Translations under genes and position numbers: made by a program
From: Bacteroidota bacterium
Lineage (GTDB): Bacteria > Bacteroidota > Bacteroidia > B-17B0 > B-17BO
Assembly: GCA_947462425.1 (NCBI GenBank)
Contig: CANHPI010000099.1
Coordinates: 1 to 8,411, forward strand
Direction of reading: 5' to 3'
DNA length: 8,411 bases
Notes under the pieces: model-generated
The model's database searches: none
What the model saw: only the letters and a program-made list of their open reading frames with translations
Told to the model about the DNA's origin: nothing
Shown here: in pieces, positions 1 to 6,479 of the stretch
Numbering within the stretch: position 1 is the first letter of the stretch
Layout: each line of letters begins with the position of its first letter

Positions 1-805
1 CACTATAATTACAGGCTTTGGCAACATTAACAGCACACTCACCCATCGCCTTTCGCAATTCGGGAGTTAAAATAGATGACGGAGCCTCTTCAATTAATTT
101 TTGATGACGACGTTGAATACTGCATTCACGCTCAAACAAATAAACACAATTACCATGGTTATCAGCTAATAATTGTATTTCTATATGGCGAGGACCCGTT
201 GCATATTTTTCAATAAAAACAGCACCATTACCAAATGCAGATATTGCTTCACTAATGGCCATTTTCATTTGTTCCTCAACTTCGCTTTCTTTTTCAACTA
301 AACGCATTCCTTTTCCTCCACCACCAGCAGAAGCTTTAATTAATAAAGGAAAACCGATTTCTTTAGCCAGTTTAGTTGCTTCTACCAAATCACTTATAGC
401 ACCATCCGAACCAGGAATCATTGGTACGTTGTACTTTTTTGCTGTAGCTTTAGCGCTTAATTTATCGCCCATTAAATCCATAGCATCAGCACTTGGTCCA
501 ATAAAAGTAATACCAGATTTTTGAACTTTTCGCACAAAATCAGCGTTTTCAGATAAAAATCCATAACCAGGATGAATGCCATCAACATTTAGCGCTTTGC
601 AAATTTCAATAATTTTATCGCCTTGTAAATACGATTGGGAGCTTGGTGGCGGACCAACACAAACTGCTTCATCAGCATAACGGACAAAAGGCGCATTTCT
701 ATCTGCCTCGCTATAAATAGCTACTGTTTTAATACCCATTTCTTTTGCACTTCGCATAACACGCAAAGCAATTTCACCTCTATTTGCAATCAATATTTTT
801 TTCAT
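1..805 (-). CDS. accC: Biotin carboxylase subunit of an acyl-CoA carboxylase, N-terminal part (partial, runs off left edge)
   Basis: The reverse strand reads without a stop from ATG at 805-803 to the window edge, giving 268 codons. The family carboxylates biotin on a carrier protein using ATP and bicarbonate, the first half-reaction of acetyl-CoA (or propionyl-/methylcrotonyl-CoA) carboxylase in the cytoplasm. It begins MKKILIANRGEIALR, the biotin carboxylase N-domain signature, and has HPGYGFLSEN near residues 78-87. The ATP-grasp glycine-rich loop KASAGGGGKGM spans 157-167, followed by HIEIQ at 207-211 and RRHQKLIEE at 232-240. These match the ATP- and biotin-site Lys/His residues of E. coli AccC (about 449 residues), so roughly 60% is present. 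The distal Glu/Asn/Arg catalytic residues lie outside the window. The start is fixed by the family N-terminus; no Shine-Dalgarno precedes it. The carrier and transferase genes are not visible, so I cannot tell acetyl- from propionyl- or methylcrotonyl-CoA carboxylase; accC is the generic symbol. Confidence 0.93.
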   Translation of the reverse strand, partial: MKKILIANRGEIALRVMRSAKEMGIKTVAIYSEADRNAPFVRYADEAVCVGPPPSSQSYLQGDKIIEICKALNVDGIHPGYGFLSENADFVRKVQKSGITFIGPSADAMDLMGDKLSAKATAKKYNVPMIPGSDGAISDLVEATKLAKEIGFPLLIKASAGGGGKGMRLVEKESEVEEQMKMAISEAISAFGNGAVFIEKYATGPRHIEIQLLADNHGNCVYLFERECSIQRRHQKLIEEAPSSILTPELRKAMGECAVNVAKACNYS

Positions 806-954
806 TGTAAAAATTCAATTTATTATGGTTTACGAATATAATCATTGATTTTGAATTGATTGAATTTACAAAAAATCCTTATTTGTTAATAGTTTGTGAA
901 TACTCTTAACTTAAGAATTAAGCAGATTTTTTAATATTTGTTAAAATACTAAAT

Positions 955-3324
955 ATGTCGCTGATGAGAAAATTACTACTATTATTTATTTTTTTATTTT
1001 CTGGTACATGTTCACAAGCACAAGATAATTTTAACATTGATGATTTACCAGGCATAATAATTCGTGAACTAAATAAATTTAGAGTCAAAAATGGATTAGA
1101 TACTTTTGAAGTTAATGATGTTTTAATTAATGCGGCTGCTGTTGACGCTAAAAAATTCTCAAAATCAGGTGTAGCAAAAGTAGATCCCGAAAAGGTAAAA
1201 AAGAATTTAGTAAATGCAGGCGGAACTAAAAAAGGCGAAGAAGTTACTATGATAGCGCCTGTAAGTAAAGGCAGAGATAGTTATAAAACAGCAGAAGTAG
1301 CAAAGGTAATTTGGACTCGTTGGGAAAATAATAAAAAAGATAAAGAAATCTTGTTGAAAGCTCAATACATGTTAATTGGTATAAACTGTGTGATGCAAAA
1401 AGATGGAAAAAAAGTAGTTGCAACTGCTGTTTTTGGTGGTTATGATAGCTTTAATACGGGAGCCAAAATGAAAAAAGAATTAGCAGTGCCCTACAACACT
1501 AAATCTAAAAAACTATTAACCCCCGATGCAAAATCTTGCAAAACGTGCGATAAATGGAAAAATTACGACATACTACAAAAAGGGTTGAAGGTTGAAAACG
1601 GAAAAATATATTTGGAGTATGCCAACCTAAAAGATTTAAAACGATTATTAAAAAAAACTAAAGATGGTTTAGCGGTAGATATTGTTCAGCGGTCTCAATA
1701 TGATAATCCGGAATATAACATTGTGGATAATAATTTTCAAAATAAAGGAATTATGCAAAAGGTTATTTCAAAGGATAATGTATTTGCTAAAAACTTAATT
1801 AAACCAGATCCGAAGTCTAAAAAAAAGGAAAAAATTAATAAGTTGAAAATAGAGATGGGTAAATTTAACTCAAAAATTAATGGACCTTATGAACTGAACT
1901 TAATAATTATTCAAGATGGGCACGTTTGTAGAACAGTTACACGAACCTATCTAGAAAAGGGTGATCAGGAAAGCAGCACACCTGTTGGTATTATTCCTGC
2001 AGATTCAACAGTAGGCTTAAAGCCGGCTTTTGAACCCAAATCTGAAAGTTCAATATTAAATTTTGTAATCCCCTTCGAAAAAAACAAATCAGAGTTTAAA
2101 CCCGAAGATATTCAGCCATTTATTAAAGCTTTAAACGAGCCTGATTTTATGATTGATGGTTTATATATTTATGCCTATTCATCAATTGAAGGCGATGCAA
2201 ATGCAAATTCTAAACTTCAACGCAAACGCGCTGAAAGTGTTACCAAAGTTTTACAAAGTATGCAACAAAATAAAATAACGCCTAACATTGAAACAAAAGA
2301 TTCATGGGTATTATTTGAATTAGAAATGGAGGATGGCAAATATGCTGATGTTGTAAAATTAGGAAAAGAAAAAGCTATAAAAAAAATAAATACAGATGGC
2401 AGCCTTTTAAAAGAGTTAGAGCCAGTTTTTGCAAGACAACGTTTTGCTCAAATTGTTTTAGATGTAACCTATGATATTACAGGCGACAAGGAACAAAAAT
2501 TTACATCAATGGCTTTCACGAAAGCGTTGAAAGCAAAAAAAATAGCGCAAGCATATAAAATTATGGAGTATGCACATAAACAAAAAATAAATAAAAAATA
2601 TTCAGACGATGTGTTGGATAGCATAAAAATTCCTGCTGAAGCTAGGTATAGCAATTTTTTCAACAATAAATTATATTATAATTATTTAGCAAATGGAAGC
2701 ATTGTAGATGAAGATGACTATAATGAATTTAGAAAAATAGAAAAATTAGATGCAACAAATAATGTGGTAAGATTCAATAGAATTTTTTGCAGTATTAAAC
2801 TAGATTCAACTATCGGAACCAAAGAGCAACAAGGAAAAATGCAACAGGAAATTGATGCTTTATATAAATCTAAAATTTCTAAGAAATTAGTTGATGGTTT
2901 GAATATTGAATGGCAATTTAAAATAATTGAATCTTTGGATACTATTGAAGATGCTGATGCACAAATAGAGGCATGTATTAACAAAATTAAAGGGTTTTAT
3001 AATTTTAAAGATGCCAGTTGGCAAAATGCATTAAAATTAGCTTATGTATTTACAAGAGGTAAAGATTATAAATTTTCATCTAATGTATTAGAGCCGTTTT
3101 TAAAATTACCTGATGTAAGCGAAGATTTATTGTTTAGTTATATTTCAATTGCATCTCACTTACCTGAAAAGTTTTATAGTAGAATATTTAGCGAGGCTTT
3201 GCAAAAAGCAAAAGAAAAAAATCAGGAACGTTACTGTAAATTATTTGGTGAACCATTTATGTCATTTCAAGTTTTAGATAATCCTAATGTTAAGAAAAAT
3301 TATAAGGAAGCTGGATGTAATTAG
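955..3324 (+). CDS. Exported protein with degenerate CAP/SCP-like domain, OmpA-like domain and long helical C-terminus
   Basis: This 789-residue protein starts with a Sec signal peptide (hydrophobic core about residues 7-17, likely cleavage after SQA at 20-22). Cys19 is preceded by SGT, a poor lipobox, so I favour signal peptidase I. Residues about 33-165 resemble a CAP/SCP (YkwD-like) domain: LNKFRVKNGL, then AAAVDAKKF, then RWENNKKDKEILL and IGINC. Both positions where CAP proteins usually carry His are Asp here (D64, D129). A CxxC pair lies at C195/C198. Residues about 366-507 look OmpA-like: an IPFEKNKSEF strand, YSSIEGDANANSKLQRKRAESV at 408-429, and ARQRFAQIVLDV near 493-504. The N-x3-L-x3-RA core is kept, but the Asp that binds diaminopimelate in OmpA is Ser. 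Residues 511-789 are Lys/Glu-rich and look helical, with no domain I recognise. ATG at 964 is an alternative start that keeps the signal peptide. It is probably periplasmic or cell-wall associated; function unknown. It is monocistronic, divergent from accC. Confidence 0.85.
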   Translation: MSLMRKLLLLFIFLFSGTCSQAQDNFNIDDLPGIIIRELNKFRVKNGLDTFEVNDVLINAAAVDAKKFSKSGVAKVDPEKVKKNLVNAGGTKKGEEVTMIAPVSKGRDSYKTAEVAKVIWTRWENNKKDKEILLKAQYMLIGINCVMQKDGKKVVATAVFGGYDSFNTGAKMKKELAVPYNTKSKKLLTPDAKSCKTCDKWKNYDILQKGLKVENGKIYLEYANLKDLKRLLKKTKDGLAVDIVQRSQYDNPEYNIVDNNFQNKGIMQKVISKDNVFAKNLIKPDPKSKKKEKINKLKIEMGKFNSKINGPYELNLIIIQDGHVCRTVTRTYLEKGDQESSTPVGIIPADSTVGLKPAFEPKSESSILNFVIPFEKNKSEFKPEDIQPFIKALNEPDFMIDGLYIYAYSSIEGDANANSKLQRKRAESVTKVLQSMQQNKITPNIETKDSWVLFELEMEDGKYADVVKLGKEKAIKKINTDGSLLKELEPVFARQRFAQIVLDVTYDITGDKEQKFTSMAFTKALKAKKIAQAYKIMEYAHKQKINKKYSDDVLDSIKIPAEARYSNFFNNKLYYNYLANGSIVDEDDYNEFRKIEKLDATNNVVRFNRIFCSIKLDSTIGTKEQQGKMQQEIDALYKSKISKKLVDGLNIEWQFKIIESLDTIEDADAQIEACINKIKGFYNFKDASWQNALKLAYVFTRGKDYKFSSNVLEPFLKLPDVSEDLLFSYISIASHLPEKFYSRIFSEALQKAKEKNQERYCKLFGEPFMSFQVLDNPNVKKNYKEAGCN

Positions 3325-3518
3325 TTTTAAAAGAAATGTATTTTTAAATAGGTATAATGTATTATAAATCTATAGCAACTTTACTGACAATAATTTTATC
3401 TTCTAAATCACTTTTGTTTTTTAATAAATTAATTTAATTTTTAAAATTTAAAATACAATTTAAATATTTTTACACTAGAAAGTTTAATTAATAAAAATCA
3501 ACGAGCAAAATTCACAAA

Positions 3519-4013
3519 CTAATAAACCGTAGTTATTCGAATAATTTTCAAAAATCGCTTCTCATAGTAGGGCGATTCTTTATAAGTTGATAATTTAACT
3601 CCTGAATGTTTTTTGTTTGAGGAACTATGAATAAATTGCATTTCCTCGCCAAGTTTTGAAGTGATGATGCCAACGTGTCCCGGTTTTCTGTTTTTTAAAT
3701 TTGTCCCCGTAAATATAATTACATCTCCAATTTTACACGAATCAGGATGTATTGTTTTTCCGGCATTATCATAATCAATAGACGAACGAGGTACTTTTAT
3801 ATTGAAATGACTAAAAATGAAATATACAAATCCAGAACAGTCAAATCCTGTTTTTGGGCTACATTTTCCGTAACAGTAATTTATACCAATGTAATTTTTA
3901 CTAAACAATAACAAGCTATCAGAACTTATGCTATCCCTTAGAGGTAATTCTAGAGTTCTACTTTCACTTAAAAAAGAAATACTTAAAAATATCAAAAGGT
4001 AAATTAACTTCAT
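3519..4013 (-). CDS. Exported NlpC/P60 family cysteine peptidase (probable peptidoglycan hydrolase)
   Basis: This 164-residue protein is a single NlpC/P60 domain behind a short signal peptide (hydrophobic residues about 3-15). The family cleaves D-Glu-diaminopimelate or related bonds in peptidoglycan stem peptides in the periplasm. The catalytic Cys is C59 in TGFDCSGFVY, followed by the VPRSS motif at 74-78 and KIGDVIIF at 94-101. The catalytic His is H113 in GHVGII, and H129 in FIHSS supplies the third polar residue, so the triad looks complete. The length suits a minimal Spr/NlpC-type enzyme with no SH3 or LysM targeting domain. The usual YxYGG before the catalytic Cys reads YCYGKCSP, adding C47 and C51. 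The gene is convergent with the CAP/OmpA-like gene and shares a 143-base divergent region with the Msr gene. I could not pick out a clear promoter for it. The family call is firm; the exact substrate is not shown. Confidence 0.92.
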   Translation of the reverse strand: MKLIYLLIFLSISFLSESRTLELPLRDSISSDSLLLFSKNYIGINYCYGKCSPKTGFDCSGFVYFIFSHFNIKVPRSSIDYDNAGKTIHPDSCKIGDVIIFTGTNLKNRKPGHVGIITSKLGEEMQFIHSSSNKKHSGVKLSTYKESPYYEKRFLKIIRITTVY

Positions 4014-4112
4014 GGTTGATGAAGATACGCTTTATTTTTTAGAATTATTTATTAGATAAAATGATAAAAAAACATAAAGTTCAGTTTTTAGATGCCTCGT
4101 TTTTAAATTAAT

Positions 4113-4137
4113 CAACAATTTTAAAGTATAATTGTTG
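4113..4137. repeat. Perfect 8-bp inverted repeat in the nlpC/msr divergent promoter region
   Basis: CAACAATT at 4113-4120 and AATTGTTG at 4130-4137 are perfect inverted repeats around a 9-base spacer. The right arm overlaps a candidate -7 element, TATAATTG at 4127-4134, and ends 19 bases before the Msr start codon. The position suits an operator for a dimeric regulator acting on the Msr gene and possibly on the divergent peptidase gene. A run of five T follows (4138-4142), so a weak hairpin-terminator reading is also possible, but no plus-strand gene lies immediately upstream to be terminated. The repeat is seen directly; its function is inferred. Confidence 0.45.
4127..4134 (+). promoter_or_regulatory. 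Candidate Bacteroidota -7 element for the msrB-msrA gene
   Basis: TATAATTG matches TAnnTTTG at all but one fixed position. It would place transcription start near 4141 and give a leader of about 16 bases to the ATG at 4157, in line with the short leaders of neighbouring genes. No clear TTTG -33 element lies about 20 bases upstream, so this is a weak call. Confidence 0.3.
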
Positions 4138-4156
4138 TTTTTATAAATTCGTTTCA

Positions 4157-5161
4157 ATGAAACTAAAAAAGCTTTTTATGAAATTTAAACATCCTCGTTT
4201 TACAATTGTTACTGTATTGTTTATTATTGGAGTTTATAATACGCACTGTCAAAACGCAAACCCATCAGTTAACATTACTAAAAATACAATTATTAAAGAA
4301 AAGACACCTATGAAATTAAATCCATTATCAAAGGAAGAGCAATATGTAATTTTGGAAAAGGGAACAGAGCGCCCTTATACAGGTGAATACACAGATAATT
4401 TTACTAAAGGAACATATATTTGTAAGCAGTGTAATTCTCCATTGTATGAATCAGATTCGAAATTTCATTCGGGTTGCGGTTGGCCGAGTTTTGATGATGA
4501 AATAAAAGGTGCTGTTAAAAAAACATTGGATGCGGATGGAAGAAGAACAGAAATTACTTGCGCAACTTGTGGTGGTCATTTAGGACATGTTTTTTATGGC
4601 GAAAAATTGACTGATAAAGATACTCGCCATTGTGTAAATTCTATTTCTATGTTATTTGTTGAATCTAGTGCGAAAAAAGAAGTAGCGAAAGCAATATTTG
4701 CCGGAGGTTGTTTTTGGGGAGTAGAATATTATTTTCAAAAGGCAAAAGGCGTTTTGAGCACACAGGTGGGTTACACAGGCGGGTTTTCTGAAAATCCTAC
4801 GTATAAAGAAGTTTGCGCTCACAAAACAGGACATATTGAGGCTTTGGAGGTTACATATAACCCATCTTTAACTACCTATGAGGAATTAGCTAAATTGTTT
4901 TTCGAGATACATGATCCAACACAAGCAAATGGACAAGGAAATGATATTGGTCCGCAATATTTATCCGTTGTTTTTTATTTTGATGATGCTCAAAAATTAA
5001 CCATAGAAAAATTAATTGGTCAATTACAAATTAAAGGATACAAAGTTGCTACTCAGTTAAAAAAAGCAGTAAAATTTTGGCCGGCAGAGGACTATCATCA
5101 GCAGTATTATGAAAAAGAAGGAGGAACACCTTATTGTCATCGAAGAGTTTCGCGCTTTTAA
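4157..5161 (+). CDS. msrBA: Exported bifunctional methionine sulfoxide reductase, MsrB-MsrA fusion
   Basis: This 334-residue protein reduces both epimers of methionine sulfoxide in oxidised proteins. The first about 50 residues hold a hydrophobic export segment (about 15-27) and a Ser/Thr/Lys linker. The MsrB domain (R-epimer) covers about 55-168: zinc ligands C89/C92 (CKQC) and C135/C138 (CATC), SGCGWPSF with probable resolving C107, HLGHVF, and catalytic C159 in RHCVNSIS. The MsrA domain (S-epimer) covers about 177-334: GGCFWGVE with catalytic C185 and the Glu at 190, GYTGG, TGHIEA, DPTQ, the EDYHQQYY motif and C327 near the C-terminus as probable resolving Cys. Both active sites look complete. 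The B-then-A order is the reverse of the MsrA-MsrB order in Neisseria PilB, but BA fusions are known in bacteria. Export implies repair of periplasmic or surface proteins, using electrons from an unseen thioredoxin-like partner. Met8 and Met52 are alternative starts; starting at Met52 would remove the export segment. Confidence 0.95.
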   Translation: MKLKKLFMKFKHPRFTIVTVLFIIGVYNTHCQNANPSVNITKNTIIKEKTPMKLNPLSKEEQYVILEKGTERPYTGEYTDNFTKGTYICKQCNSPLYESDSKFHSGCGWPSFDDEIKGAVKKTLDADGRRTEITCATCGGHLGHVFYGEKLTDKDTRHCVNSISMLFVESSAKKEVAKAIFAGGCFWGVEYYFQKAKGVLSTQVGYTGGFSENPTYKEVCAHKTGHIEALEVTYNPSLTTYEELAKLFFEIHDPTQANGQGNDIGPQYLSVVFYFDDAQKLTIEKLIGQLQIKGYKVATQLKKAVKFWPAEDYHQQYYEKEGGTPYCHRRVSRF

Positions 5162-5172
5162 AACATATTCAA

Positions 5173-5205
5173 AAATCAAATCCTTTTGATTTCCTCGAGT
5201 TTTTT
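5173..5205 (+). terminator. Weak intrinsic-terminator candidate after msrB-msrA
   Basis: AAATCAAA at 5173-5180 and TTTGATTT at 5185-5192 form an 8-bp stem with a TCCT loop, 11 bases after the Msr stop codon. A six-T run at 5200-5205 follows, but seven bases separate it from the stem and the stem has only one G-C pair, so termination would be inefficient. Position is the main support. Confidence 0.3.
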
Positions 5206-5319
5206 ATATAACAATATTTTATACTAAAGACAAAAAAAACCGAATTTTAGATTTGCATAAGTTCGTTTTAGGGCTTGTTTAATCTGAGACTGACAAAAAT
5301 TATACTGCTTTTTTGAGAA

Positions 5320-5425
5320 AAAAGGGCATTTTTTATTAGAGATAGTAAACTTCTGTATCGAGATTTTCAAAAAAATTGCTTCAAAATACATCCTTGAATT
5401 ATCACATATTTTTTAATGCCCTTTT
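5320..5425. repeat. Long-range 11-bp inverted repeat upstream of the coiled-coil lipoprotein gene
   Basis: AAAAGGGCATT at 5320-5330 is matched exactly in inverse by AATGCCCTTTT at 5415-5425, with 84 bases between the arms. The right arm ends 11 bases before the -7 element at 5437-5444, so it covers the region where a -33 element would sit. The arms are seen directly. A role as paired operator sites or as ends of a small relic element is inference. Confidence 0.5.
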
Positions 5426-5436
5426 GGATAAATTTA

Positions 5437-5444
5437 TACATTTG
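5437..5444 (+). promoter_or_regulatory. Bacteroidota -7 promoter element for the lipoprotein gene
   Basis: TACATTTG is an exact match to TAnnTTTG, the -7 element recognised by the primary sigma factor of Bacteroidota. It predicts transcription start near 5451 and an A-rich leader of about 15 bases with no Shine-Dalgarno. The -33 region (about 5409-5418) is T-rich without a clean TTTG. Confidence 0.55.
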
Positions 5445-5465
5445 TAAACAAAAACATAACATATA

Positions 5466-6326
5466 ATGAAAACATTAAAATTATTTTTAGTTGGCGCAGT
5501 AATTTCTGCATCTAGTTTATTTACTATTTCATGCGGTGGTTCCGAAAAAGAGGCTAATCCATTAGCAGATAGTTTATCTAATGTAAATGGAGAGCTATCA
5601 GGACAATTATCTGAAAAAGAAATTGCTCTGCAAGAATTTGTAAATTCATTTAATGAGATACAAGAAAACTTAAAAGCTATTAAAGAAAAAGAAAAAATTG
5701 TTACAGCAAGTTCTCAAAGTGGTGATGTTAAAAGTAAAGAGGAAACAATTAAAGAAGATATACAAGCTATCTATGATTTATTAGCGAAAAACAAAAATCG
5801 TATCGGTTCTTTAAGTAAAAAATTAAAAGATTCTAAATCTAAAATTTCTGGCTTACAGCAAATGATTGAAACCTTACAAGCGCAAGTAGATGCTAAAGAT
5901 GGCGAGATATCTGAATTAAAATCGCAGTTAGAATCTAAAAATATTGAGTTAAGTAATATTGTTATGAATTTAGAAGTTGTTGAAGCCGAAAGCTCTGCAA
6001 AAACTGAAAAAATAAACACAGCATTTTATGCCTTTGGAACATCTAAAGAATTAAAAGAAAAGAATGTCATAACTAAAGATGGCGGGTTTATTGGAATGGG
6101 TAAATCCACTAAATTAAAAGATGATTTTAATAAGGAATATTTTACAAAGGTTGATGTTTCAAAGTTAAGCTCAATTAACATTGGTGCTAAAAAAGTGAAA
6201 ATTATAACTAACCATCCTTCAAGTTCTTATAAATTAATTGGAGAAAAAACCATTGAGTCAATAGAGATTTTAAACGCTGAAGACTTTTGGTCGAACTCAA
6301 AGTATTTAGTCATAATTACTGAATAA
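5466..6326 (+). CDS. Coiled-coil lipoprotein of a Bacteroidota family, possibly surface exposed
   Basis: This 286-residue protein begins with a lipoprotein signal peptide. A hydrophobic stretch (about 5-21) ends in FTISC, making C23 the likely lipidated residue, although Thr at -3 is not the classic Leu. The next residues, GGSEKE, are acidic, a little like the surface-export signals of some Bacteroidota lipoproteins. Residues about 45-185 are rich in Lys, Glu, Leu, Ile and Gln with heptad-like spacing, indicating a long coiled coil. The C-terminal about 100 residues are compact: NTAFYAFGTSKELKEKNVI at 184-201, GGFIGMGKSTKLKDDF at 206-221, then KVKIITNHPSSSYKL and a final FWSNSKYLVIITE. From memory, related Bacteroidota proteins are sometimes named Cbp1-family collagen-binding adhesins; I cannot verify that here, so I give no symbol and claim no binding partner. 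The gene has its own promoter element and a strong terminator, so it is monocistronic. Confidence 0.85.
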   Translation: MKTLKLFLVGAVISASSLFTISCGGSEKEANPLADSLSNVNGELSGQLSEKEIALQEFVNSFNEIQENLKAIKEKEKIVTASSQSGDVKSKEETIKEDIQAIYDLLAKNKNRIGSLSKKLKDSKSKISGLQQMIETLQAQVDAKDGEISELKSQLESKNIELSNIVMNLEVVEAESSAKTEKINTAFYAFGTSKELKEKNVITKDGGFIGMGKSTKLKDDFNKEYFTKVDVSKLSSINIGAKKVKIITNHPSSSYKLIGEKTIESIEILNAEDFWSNSKYLVIITE

Positions 6327-6354
6327 AATCTAAAAACAAAAACACATTTATTTT

Positions 6355-6387
6355 AAGTCTTTCTGCTAAATAGCAGAAAGACTTTTT
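6355..6387 (+). terminator. Strong intrinsic terminator of the coiled-coil lipoprotein gene
   Basis: AAGTCTTTCTGCT at 6355-6367 pairs perfectly with AGCAGAAAGACTT at 6372-6384, a 13-bp stem with an AAAT loop. The five-T run at 6383-6387 overlaps the stem base and is followed by GTTT. It lies 29 bases after the stop codon at 6326. It isolates this gene from the hydrolase gene downstream. Confidence 0.88.
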
Positions 6388-6419
6388 GTTTATAAAGCAT
6401 TATTATTTAATATCTTGTT

Positions 6420-6451
6420 TTTGAATTTCTAGATAATTTATTTTACATTTA
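6420..6451 (+). promoter_or_regulatory. Candidate Bacteroidota promoter of the T9SS hydrolase gene
   Basis: TTTG at 6420-6423 (-33 element) and TACATTTA at 6444-6451 (one mismatch to the TAnnTTTG -7 element) are separated by 20 bases, the expected spacing. Transcription would start near 6458, leaving a leader of about 22 bases that is almost all A and T before the ATG at 6480. The strong terminator lies just upstream, so the gene needs its own promoter. Confidence 0.5.
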
Positions 6452-6479
6452 ATAATTACTAAAAATATAAAACAAAAAA

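Larger units (their letters stand above)
5162..5465. other. 304-base non-coding region with several inverted repeats
   Basis: I see no convincing coding frame here. The stretch holds a weak terminator-like hairpin just after the Msr gene (5173-5205) and a short local hairpin, CTTTTTT-GAG-AAAAAAG, at 5308-5324. It also holds an 11-base long-range inverted repeat with arms at 5320-5330 and 5415-5425, and the -7 element of the next gene (5437-5444). The core AGGGC or AAGGGC occurs twice directly (near 5270 and 5322) and once inverted (5419-5423). This could be a decayed miniature mobile element, a regulatory region, or AT-rich chance; the sequence alone does not decide. Confidence 0.5.

Noticed and set aside
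255..524. Plus-strand open frame opposite the biotin carboxylase gene
   Set aside because: It is antisense to well-conserved accC codons and its translation shows no domain.
833..840. TATATTCG (minus strand) as -7 element for accC
   Set aside because: It has one mismatch and no TTTG at the expected distance upstream. In DNA this AT-rich the match is not enough.
635..841. Plus-strand open frame opposite the start of accC
   Set aside because: It overlaps the conserved biotin carboxylase N-terminus on the other strand and has no recognisable protein features.
932..940. TAATATTTG as -7 element for the CAP/OmpA-like gene
   Set aside because: The spacer is three bases rather than two (TA-N3-TTTG), and it would leave a leader of only about 8 bases. 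No reliable promoter call is possible.
2469..2984. Two minus-strand open frames inside the CAP/OmpA-like gene
   Set aside because: They lie within an intact 789-residue coding frame; their Ser/Ile/Leu/Cys-rich translations are typical of antisense AT-rich coding DNA.
3325..3518. Terminator hairpins between the convergent CAP/OmpA-like and nlpC-like genes
   Set aside because: Only AT-only palindromes occur, such as TATAATGTATTATA at 3353-3366 with a two-base loop; none has a G-C stem with a T-tract.
4652..4834. Minus-strand open frame inside the Msr gene
   Set aside because: It is antisense to the MsrB active-site end and the MsrA catalytic motif, both clearly coding on the plus strand.
5771..6019. 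Minus-strand open frame inside the lipoprotein gene
   Set aside because: It is the antisense shadow of the coiled-coil region.
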